DNA of 10,992 bases from an uncultured Eubacteriales bacterium (GTDB lineage: Bacteria; Bacillota; Clostridia; Peptostreptococcales; Anaerovoracaceae). The translations under genes and the position numbers were made by a program. Where the stretch lies: NCBI GenBank assembly GCA_902803185.1, contig CADCOV010000123.1, forward strand, positions 1-10,992, given 5' to 3'. Below are positions 6,456 to 10,992 of this stretch, one piece after another. A model generated the notes under the pieces. It was not told the DNA's origin and did not search any database. It saw nothing but the letters and a program-made list of their open reading frames with translations. The stretch's first letter is position 1; each line of letters opens with the position of its first letter.

Positions 6456-6496
6456 ATGATACCCTGTTGTTAGCACTCTAAACAGATGAGTGCTAA
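6456..6496 (-). promoter_or_regulatory. CIRCE operator (HrcA site) and probable hsp20 promoter
   Basis: TTAGCACTC (6470-6478), a 9-base spacer and GAGTGCTAA (6488-6496) form a perfect 9-9-9 CIRCE inverted repeat, the binding site of the heat-shock repressor HrcA. It lies about 105 bases before the hsp20 start. A -10-like TATCAT (minus strand, 6456-6461) just downstream would put the -35 region inside the operator, but no good -35 match is seen there. The operator call is certain; the exact promoter is not. Confidence 0.93.
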
Positions 6497-6504
6497 ATTT
6501 TTTC

Positions 6505-6532
6505 AAAAAAAGTTCCGCCCCTATAGGAGCGG
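6505..6532 (-). terminator. Terminator of the lgt-glyoxalase unit
   Basis: On the minus strand CCGCTCC (6526-6532), loop TATA and GGGGCGG (6515-6521) form a 7-bp stem with one G-U pair, followed by AA-C and seven T (6505-6511). It begins 11 bases past the glyoxalase stop codon. Its T-run ends 8 bases before the CIRCE operator of hsp20. Confidence 0.82.
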
Positions 6533-6543
6533 ATCGTTTCGGC

Positions 6544-6924
6544 CTACCATGCGCCGTTTCTCACCGGCAGGATCTCCAGCCAGTAGCCGTCCGGATCGGT
6601 GATGAAGTAGATGCCCATCGCCTCGTTGATGAAGGCCACGCAGCCCATCTCCGTGTGCTTCCTGAGGGAACCCTCATAGTCGTCGGTGCGGAAGGCCAGG
6701 TGGAATTCCTCCTCCCCCAGGTCGTACTTCTGGGGATGATCCCTGAGCCAGGTCAGCTCCAGCTCGAAGGGGGTCTCCTCGTTTCCCACGTAGACGATGA
6801 TGTAGGAGCCGTCCGCCGCCACGCTGCGGCGCTTTTCCCGGAGGCCCAAAGCTTCCTCGTAGAACTTGAGGGAGACGTCCAGATCCGCCACGTTGAAATT
6901 CTCATGGATCATCTTATACTTCAT
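6544..6924 (-). CDS. gloA: Glyoxalase I-like protein (lactoylglutathione lyase family, VOC fold)
   Basis: 126 residues, the usual length for bacterial metal-dependent glyoxalase I. These enzymes isomerise the hemithioacetal of methylglyoxal and a thiol cofactor as the first step of detoxification. The four expected metal ligands are present at the right spacing: His7 (MIHENFNV), Glu56 (FELELTW), His75 (EEEFHLAF) and Glu117 (GYWLEILP). The paired beta-alpha-beta VOC modules cover about residues 3-62 and 70-122. The ATG at 6922-6924 lies inside the end of lgt (11-base overlap), with AAAGGA at 6934-6939. The two are therefore co-transcribed and probably coupled. A glutathione-independent host would use another thiol such as bacillithiol. 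A different VOC enzyme is the alternative. Confidence 0.9.
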   Translation of the reverse strand: MKYKMIHENFNVADLDVSLKFYEEALGLREKRRSVAADGSYIIVYVGNEETPFELELTWLRDHPQKYDLGEEEFHLAFRTDDYEGSLRKHTEMGCVAFINEAMGIYFITDPDGYWLEILPVRNGAW

Positions 6925-7699
6925 GGTCCCGTTTCCTTTCTGATAAAAAAATTATCGTCAATACTATCAAAGCCCCTATGCTGATCCACTGTGAGGTGGA
7001 AAACCATCCGAGGATGCCCCGCTCCGCATCCGCCCTGAGGAACTCCAGGAGAAACCGGAAGGCCGCGTAGGCCCCCAGGTAGATCCCGATCAGGTGCCGG
7101 CTTGCCCTGCTCCCCTCCCGGCCCAGGCGCCAGAGCACCGCCGCCAGGGCGAAGTCGAAGAGGGCCTCGATGAGCTGGGTCGGGATCAAAGCCACCCCGT
7201 GGGGCGCCACAGGCGATGCGTCAAAGCGCATGCCGATGGGAAGGTCCGTCTCCCTGCCGTAGCAGCAGCCCGTCATCAGGCAGCCGATCCGGCCGATCCC
7301 CGCGAAGAGGGCCGTCGCCGGCGCCAGCACCCGGGCGTAGTCTCTGAGGTCCCCGTGGTACCCCTTCGCCGTGTGCCAGGCCGTCCCGATCCCGCCGAGC
7401 AGGCCGCCGTAGAAGACGAAGCCCCCCGCCAGATAGCGGCTGACGAACAGGTTCGGATCCCGCAGCAGCAGCGGGAGGTCCCCCAGGAACTGCGGCAGCA
7501 CCGTGAGGAGGTACAGGAGTTTCGCGCCGAGCAAAGCCCCCACGCCGCCCATGGCCAGGATGTAGACCGCGTTCTCCGTATCCAGCCCCCGCCGCCTGGC
7601 GAAAAGGACCGTGAACAGCATCGCTGCGCACACCCCCAGCACCGCGCACAGGCCGTAGCTCGGGATCTCTTTTCCGAACAGATGGATCAGCGGATGCAT
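6914..7699 (-). CDS. lgt: Phosphatidylglycerol:prolipoprotein diacylglyceryl transferase
   Basis: 261 residues, a normal family length. The membrane enzyme moves a diacylglyceryl group from phosphatidylglycerol to the lipobox cysteine of prolipoproteins, the first step of lipoprotein maturation. About seven membrane segments are visible. Key motifs: GGFVFYGGLLGG (92-103; Tyr in place of the His found in enterobacterial enzymes, as is common in Gram-positives), the signature GRIGCLMTGCCYG (136-148) with the essential Arg137, PTQLIEAL (173-180), and FRFLLEFLR (214-222). The ATG at 7697-7699 has GGGAG (7707-7711) 7 bases upstream. The gene overlaps glyoxalase I downstream. No separate promoter is obvious in the 60 bases to the DUF4190-type gene, so expression may come from readthrough. 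Confidence 0.97.
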   Translation of the reverse strand: MHPLIHLFGKEIPSYGLCAVLGVCAAMLFTVLFARRRGLDTENAVYILAMGGVGALLGAKLLYLLTVLPQFLGDLPLLLRDPNLFVSRYLAGGFVFYGGLLGGIGTAWHTAKGYHGDLRDYARVLAPATALFAGIGRIGCLMTGCCYGRETDLPIGMRFDASPVAPHGVALIPTQLIEALFDFALAAVLWRLGREGSRASRHLIGIYLGAYAAFRFLLEFLRADAERGILGWFSTSQWISIGALIVLTIIFLSERKRDHEV

Positions 7700-7722
7700 A
7701 AAAAAACTCCCATCAACAAAGA

Positions 7723-7743
7723 GAGCGCGCTTGACGCGCGCTC
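7723..7743 (-). terminator. Weak terminator or attenuator between the DUF4190-type gene and lgt
   Basis: A perfect 8-bp stem (GAGCGCGC 7723-7730 with GCGCGCTC 7736-7743, 5-base loop) lies 17 bases past the stop codon of the 7760-8650 gene. Read leftward only TTTGTTG follows, a poor T-run. It probably lets part of the transcription pass into lgt, which has no clear promoter of its own. Confidence 0.5.
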
Positions 7744-7759
7744 CCGCTCCTTACTGTGT

Positions 7760-8650
7760 TCAGCTGAAGATGCTCAGGCACCCCACCATGCCGGCGACCG
7801 CCACGCAGGCCACGAGGACCACCGCGCCGCCCACCAGGCCGATGATGGAAAGGACAAAACCGATCGTCCGGATCGACTCGTCGTTGCCCATGGTCTTGGC
7901 TTTGTTGCCGAAGTAGATGCCGACCGCGCCGCAGGCGATGGAGATCACGCTGGAGATGCCGAAGAACCAGCAGGCGATGGACGCGATGCCGAGGATCAGG
8001 GAGATCAGCGCTTCCTTGTGGCCCGGCTGTTCGCCGCTCTGCTTCACCTCGTAGGACGTGTCATAGGCCGCGCCCGGAGGGGTCTGCTGCTCGTAGCTGT
8101 AGCCGCCGGCGTACTGCTGCTGGGACTGCTGATACTGCTGCTGGCCCTGATACTGGTAAGGGCCCTCCGCCTTCTGCTGGGTCTGCTGCTGGGTCTGCTC
8201 GAAATGCGGGGCCTCCGGCTGCGGCTGGGTGAACGGGCCGGCAGCTGCCGCCGGCTCAGCCTTCGGGGCCTCTGCGGACGGGCCGCCCGCCGCCTCTTTG
8301 CGAAGGGCTTCGATCCGCTCCTGGGCCGCCTGCTGCTGGGCCTTGAGCTGCTCTCTGAGGCGGGCCGCCTCCTCCTGGGCCGAGAGGGCGTCGTTCGCCA
8401 TGGCCTGGGCCTGGACCGTCGCCGGATCCTCGCCGAAGGTCAGCGGGTCGGTGCTGTACAGCGGAGAGTGCTCCGCCGCAGCGCCGCCGACGCTCTCGAA
8501 CGGGTTCGGCTGGGCCGCTGTGAAGGTCTCTGCCGCAGCCGCCTGGGCCGCCTCTGCCGGCGCCGCCGCGCTGCTGACCGCCTCCTCCGCGTTCGCCACA
8601 ACGTCATCTATTGCATTCTTGGTGCTTTCAAAATCGAATTCGTTTGCCAT
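7760..8650 (-). CDS. DUF4190-type membrane protein with long Gln/Ala/Pro-rich N-terminal region
   Basis: 296 residues from the ATG at 8648-8650, which has AAGGAGAG (8655-8662). A longer upstream reading is rejected because it would begin inside the preceding terminator. Residues 1-80 are acidic and Ala-rich. Residues 80-120 are heptad-like (SAQEEAARLREQLKAQQQ) and probably form a coiled coil. Residues 120-210 are disordered, dominated by Gln, Tyr, Pro and Gly (QYQGQQQYQQSQQQY). The C-terminal 85 residues hold two membrane segments at about 214-244 and 263-290. Between them lies the short loop GIYFGNKAKTMGNDESIRTIG, typical of the DUF4190 family. Most of the chain would face the cytoplasm if the N-terminus stays inside. 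Function is unknown; an anchored scaffold is possible. It has its own promoter. Confidence 0.85.
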   Translation of the reverse strand: MANEFDFESTKNAIDDVVANAEEAVSSAAAPAEAAQAAAAETFTAAQPNPFESVGGAAAEHSPLYSTDPLTFGEDPATVQAQAMANDALSAQEEAARLREQLKAQQQAAQERIEALRKEAAGGPSAEAPKAEPAAAAGPFTQPQPEAPHFEQTQQQTQQKAEGPYQYQGQQQYQQSQQQYAGGYSYEQQTPPGAAYDTSYEVKQSGEQPGHKEALISLILGIASIACWFFGISSVISIACGAVGIYFGNKAKTMGNDESIRTIGFVLSIIGLVGGAVVLVACVAVAGMVGCLSIFS

Positions 8651-8684
8651 ATTTCTCTCCTTCCTTGGGTAACCCCTTAGTTGG

Positions 8685-8713
8685 ATTATACCCGCAAAAA
8701 AAGCCCCGTGCAA
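8685..8713 (-). promoter_or_regulatory. Promoter of the DUF4190-type gene, nested in the preceding terminator
   Basis: On the minus strand TTGCAC (8708-8713), a 17-base spacer and perfect TATAAT (8685-8690). The -35 box is the loop and first base of the ribU terminator hairpin, and the terminator's T-run lies in the spacer. The -10 box is 35 bases from the start codon. Confidence 0.78.
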
Positions 8714-8720
8714 CGAGGCT
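8696..8720 (-). terminator. Terminator of the ribU-like gene
   Basis: AGCCTCG (8714-8720 on the minus strand), loop TTGCA and CGGGGCT (8702-8708) form a 7-bp stem with one G-U wobble, running into seven T (8696-8702). It lies 33 bases after the stop codon at 8754. The DNA between them is AT-rich and holds nothing else. Confidence 0.85.
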
Positions 8721-8753
8721 TCTCAATTTTCATTTTTTATTAAGATTTGCGGA

Positions 8754-9392
8754 TCAGGAAGCGCTGTCCCGGAACAGCACGTGCTTCAGCCGCTTGTAGA
8801 CGAAGAAGGTGATCACAGAGACCAGTCCGTACTTCACCACGTTGAACGGCAGCACCGCAAAGACCATCAGGGTCAGCATGTTGGTGATGTGGCCGTTCAC
8901 CTCGGTGCCCATGCCGATGATCACGTCCATCGGCAGGCCATAGAGCTTGGAGTAGGCCGGGAACATCAGGTACATGTTGGTCAAGATGCCGATCAGGCTG
9001 ACGGCCAGGGTGCCCACCGCCAGGGACAGCACCGCGCCGCTCTTGCCCTTCTTGAAGTGATAGAGCAGGGCCGCCGGCAGCATGTAGGCCATGCCCGCGA
9101 TCAGGTTGGCGAACTCGCCCACGAAGGCGGTCTCCGTGCCCCGCACGATGAGCTTCAGGATCAGCTTGACGACGCAGATCAAAACGCCCTCCACCGGGCC
9201 CATCATGAAAGTGCCCAGGATGGCCGGCAGATCCGCGAAGTCGAACTTCAGGAAGGCCGGCGCGAACGGCAGCGGAAAATCGATCAGCATCAAAACCAGG
9301 CTCACGGCGCCGAACATGGCGATCATGACCATGTTCTTCGTCGTAAAGACCTTATGCTTACCTGTGTTGTTCGTCGTCTGGATGCTCGCCAT
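8754..9392 (-). CDS. ribU: ECF transporter substrate-binding subunit, riboflavin type (RibU-like)
   Basis: 212 residues with five to six membrane helices, the size of an ECF S component. These proteins bind a vitamin in the membrane and work with a shared EcfT/EcfA energising module encoded elsewhere; none is in this window. After a polar N-terminus comes helix 1 (about 20-38), then the RibU-type motif LKFDFADLPAILGTFMMGPVEGV (48-70). This is followed by a lysine-bearing helix (VVKLILKLIVRG) and GILTNMYLMFPAY (135-147), corresponding to the conserved N-x-Y-x-x-P region of riboflavin-specific members. The ATG at 9390-9392 has an imperfect RBS (GGCGGAG). The gene has its own promoter and terminator. 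A related S subunit for another flavin or vitamin is the main alternative. Confidence 0.87.
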   Translation of the reverse strand: MASIQTTNNTGKHKVFTTKNMVMIAMFGAVSLVLMLIDFPLPFAPAFLKFDFADLPAILGTFMMGPVEGVLICVVKLILKLIVRGTETAFVGEFANLIAGMAYMLPAALLYHFKKGKSGAVLSLAVGTLAVSLIGILTNMYLMFPAYSKLYGLPMDVIIGMGTEVNGHITNMLTLMVFAVLPFNVVKYGLVSVITFFVYKRLKHVLFRDSAS

Positions 9393-9436
9393 TTCTCCGC
9401 CTTTCTGTCTTCTGCCTGTTCTTTGCCCAATAAGTA

Positions 9437-9465
9437 ATGATATCTGACAAAAGCCCGGCTGTCAA
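9437..9465 (-). promoter_or_regulatory. Promoter of the ribU-like gene, nested in the preceding terminator
   Basis: On the minus strand TTGACA (9460-9465), a 17-base spacer and TATCAT (9437-9442). The -35 box overlaps the loop and the second arm of the terminator hairpin of the LytTR-linked gene. The leader is about 40 bases, which leaves no room for an FMN riboswitch. Confidence 0.78.
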
Positions 9466-9480
9466 GGAAAACAGCCGGGC
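9449..9480 (-). terminator. Terminator of the LytTR-linked pair
   Basis: A perfect 10-bp stem pairs 9453-9462 with 9471-9480 around an 8-base loop. Read leftward it is followed by TTTT (9449-9452). It lies 27 bases after the stop codon of the membrane protein gene at 9508. Confidence 0.82.
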
Positions 9481-9507
9481 GCAGAGGCTTGTGTATGTTT
9501 TGTTCCG

Positions 9508-10245
9508 TCACTCCACGATGGCGGTGAAGGTGCCGTTGGCGGAGGCCAGCTCCTGCGGGCTGCCGTAGATGGCCTCGAGCACCCTGTCCGAGGACGCGAA
9601 GCCCTCCAGGTCCTCGGCGGTGAACAGCTGGAAGTCCATCTCGTAGCGGTACTTCCCCTTGGAGCTGCCGAAGTAGAAATAGTAGACCCCGCTCTCCGAC
9701 ACGCCGTTCCTATAGACGCCTGAGGAGGATGCGACCTCCATATCGTCCTGGATGACCCGGAGGGAGGCGCCGAACTTTGCCGGCTCGATGTCCCCCTTGT
9801 AGACCGCCCGGATCACCACGCCGTACTCCGGCAGGAAGAAGCAGTCGTAATCGAAATCCGCATCGCTGCCCTGGGCCCGGCTGCAGCCGGCGAACCCGTT
9901 CTCAGCCAGCTCCGCAAGGGTCCTGCTGTCGCCGGTCCCCGTGAGCTCGCCCACCGTCGCACCGTCCTCCTCCAGACGCTCCGCCGTGCAGAACCCCTGG
10001 ATGGTCCAGGCAGGCTGCCTCTTCGCCAAGAAACGGGTGGCCGCGACGCCCAGCGCGATGGCCAGGATCAGGATGACCGCCGTCAGCCAGACGATGAGCG
10101 GCGACGGCCAGCTACGGCCCGACGTCTCGCCGGACGCGAGGCGCCGGTTGATCGCCTTCTGATAGAACCCGTTGTAGATGATCGCGATCAAAGCCCCCAG
10201 CGCCCCGATCGCCGCCAGTATGATCAAAAGTCTCATTGCTGCCAT
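9508..10245 (-). CDS. Membrane-anchored protein with extracellular domain, unknown function, linked to a LytTR regulator
   Basis: 245 residues from the ATG at 10243-10245, chosen because AGGGGG (10254-10259) is 8 bases upstream. A GTG at 10252-10254 would add three residues but would overlap that RBS. Two membrane helices at about 5-25 and 49-71 flank a short basic cytoplasmic or external loop (QKAINRRLASGETSGRSW). A domain of about 170 residues follows that should lie outside the cell. It is acidic, with two or three cysteines (86, 121, 135) and several aromatic beta-like stretches (YGVVIRAVYKG, SGVYYFYFGSSKGKYRYEMDFQLF). I do not recognise the family; it is not the DUF3021 protein that often follows a LytTR gene. 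The start lies 12 bases past the LytTR stop codon, with the RBS overlapping that stop, so the two form one operon. Confidence 0.8.
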   Translation of the reverse strand: MAAMRLLIILAAIGALGALIAIIYNGFYQKAINRRLASGETSGRSWPSPLIVWLTAVILILAIALGVAATRFLAKRQPAWTIQGFCTAERLEEDGATVGELTGTGDSRTLAELAENGFAGCSRAQGSDADFDYDCFFLPEYGVVIRAVYKGDIEPAKFGASLRVIQDDMEVASSSGVYRNGVSESGVYYFYFGSSKGKYRYEMDFQLFTAEDLEGFASSDRVLEAIYGSPQELASANGTFTAIVE

Positions 10246-10257
10246 CTCATTCACCCC

Positions 10258-10716
10258 CTAGATCCCGAACTCGCTACGGAACACGTCGTAATAGCTTCTC
10301 GTCACGTCCACCCTGCTGCCGCCCTCCAGCGTCAGCGTGAACTTCCGGGACAGGGCGGACCGGATGTGTCTCACCTTGTCCCTGGCGACGATCGCCGAGT
10401 TGCTGACCCGGAGGAACTTCTCCGGATCCAGCATCCGCTCGTAATCCCTGAGCCGCACCCTGGACTTATACACGACCTCGCTGCCGTCCTCCAGGACGTG
10501 GAGGAACACGTCGTGCCCCAGGCTCTCGATGAACAAAACGTCCGTCACCGCAACGTGGCAGGTCCCCTCTTCCGTTCTTCCGCTCAGGAAGGCCGGGTAA
10601 TCGCCCGCCTCGCTGAGCACCAGATCCGCCTCATCGTCGATGCCGATCCCCAGGTCCGTGAGCTCCCGCAGGATCTCCTCGTACCTCGCTTTCCCGATGT
10701 CCAATCTTACTTTCAT
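10258..10716 (-). CDS. LytTR-family DNA-binding transcriptional regulator
   Basis: 152 residues. The C-terminal part, about residues 51-150, is a LytTR DNA-binding domain: VTDVLFIESLGHDVFLHVLEDG, then VVYKSRVRLRDYERML, then FLRVSNSAIVARDKVRHIRSA, then FTLTLEGGSRVDVTRSYYDVFRSEF. Residues 1-50 are a short acidic domain, not a phospho-acceptor receiver, so this is a free-standing LytTR regulator rather than a two-component response regulator. Such proteins commonly sit next to a membrane protein that controls or is controlled by them, and one is found immediately downstream here. The ATG at 10714-10716 has GGAGG (10721-10725). The likely promoter is at 10743-10771. Confidence 0.94.
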   Translation of the reverse strand: MKVRLDIGKARYEEILRELTDLGIGIDDEADLVLSEAGDYPAFLSGRTEEGTCHVAVTDVLFIESLGHDVFLHVLEDGSEVVYKSRVRLRDYERMLDPEKFLRVSNSAIVARDKVRHIRSALSRKFTLTLEGGSRVDVTRSYYDVFRSEFGI

Positions 10717-10742
10717 AAGGCCTCCGTTCCCCTTCTGACTGC

Positions 10743-10771
10743 ATCATAACAGCCGCCCCGCCGCCGCGCAA
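10743..10771 (-). promoter_or_regulatory. Promoter of the LytTR operon
   Basis: On the minus strand TTGCGC (10766-10771), a 17-base GC-rich spacer and TATGAT (10743-10748) preceded by TG, an extended -10. The leader is about 20 bases. Upstream lies a short direct repeat GCATGG (10801-10806 and 10810-10815) that might belong to an operator, though it does not have the spacing usual for LytTR sites. Confidence 0.6.
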
Positions 10772-10992
10772 CCCCCTCGGAACAGCTTGCACGGCAGGCG
10801 GCATGGATTGCATGGCGGTGGTTCTTCTCCGTTTCCCCGGTTTACGATAACACGCCGCTCTATGCCCAAATCAAGAAAACCCCTGTTTCTGATGCCAGAA
10901 TCCGAGGATCCTGCAGATTTGGACATGGGATCTGCCCGCGGAGGCTCATTTTGGTTTACATTTGCATTATTTTATGCCCAAAATCGTGAAAA
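10772..10992. other. Right-end intergenic stretch with a direct repeat and no convincing gene
   Basis: About 220 bases to the window edge with no supported coding sequence. A short leftward frame at 10744-10926 has no RBS or recognisable content and overlaps the LytTR promoter. Two near-identical copies of TATGCCCAAA are present at 10861-10870 and 10973-10982. Each is followed within six bases by GAAAA, and they start 112 bases apart. The far right end is AT-rich and may be the leader or tail of a neighbour outside the window. Confidence 0.4.

Noticed and set aside
7094..8680. A 528-codon rightward frame opposite lgt and the DUF4190-type gene
   Set aside because: Low-complexity Arg/Leu/Ala-rich antisense reading. 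Both opposite-strand genes have clear family features and ribosome binding sites.
9393..9510. FMN riboswitch in front of the ribU-like gene
   Set aside because: The stretch is filled by a terminator and a promoter. No conserved FMN-aptamer segments are visible and the leader is too short.
10744..10926. A 60-codon leftward frame upstream of the LytTR gene
   Set aside because: No ribosome binding site and no recognisable content; it overlaps the LytTR promoter.

Overview
The window reads as chromosomal DNA of a fairly GC-rich member of the Bacillota, most likely class Clostridia. The evidence is an S-box (SAM-I) riboswitch in front of metK, a perfect CIRCE operator in front of a small heat-shock gene, strong AGGAGG-type ribosome binding sites, vegetative (sigma-A type) promoters close to consensus, an ECF-type riboflavin transporter subunit and a LytTR regulator. 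I cannot place it at genus level. No tRNA, rRNA, CRISPR array, insertion sequence or phage gene was seen.

Layout. Positions 1-62 hold the first 20 codons of a leftward aspartate kinase gene, with its promoter and RBS to the right. Positions 183-1583 form a distinctly AT-rich block. It has a strong leftward promoter, a secreted protein of unknown family, and 5 bases later a small four-helix membrane protein, closed by a strong terminator. Positions 1599-3043 are the leftward metK unit: promoter, SAM-I riboswitch with terminator, and S-adenosylmethionine synthetase. A rightward gene of unknown function (3086-4312) is fired from a promoter that physically overlaps the metK promoter. The 313-base gap 4313-4625 carries three DnaA-box sequences. 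It is followed by a rightward stand-alone alanyl-tRNA editing protein of the long AlaX type (4626-5852).

From 5863 to the right end everything is leftward. In order of transcription from the right these are: a LytTR regulator with a tightly linked membrane protein (10716 to 9508); a RibU-like riboflavin transporter subunit (9392 to 8754); a DUF4190-type membrane protein with a long glutamine-rich N-terminus (8650 to 7760); prolipoprotein diacylglyceryl transferase lgt overlapping a glyoxalase I gene (7699 to 6544); and a CIRCE-controlled Hsp20 (6364 to 5924). Nearly every unit is separated by a recognisable hairpin terminator. At two junctions the promoter of the next gene has its -35 box inside the terminator hairpin of the previous gene.

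Most genes are housekeeping: methionine/SAM metabolism, translation quality control, lipoprotein maturation, detoxification, protein folding and vitamin uptake. The parts that are not textbook are the AT-rich secreted-protein/membrane-protein pair, the DnaA-box cluster away from any visible dnaA gene, the unknown gene divergent from metK, the LytTR pair without the usual partner, and the compact terminator/promoter overlaps.
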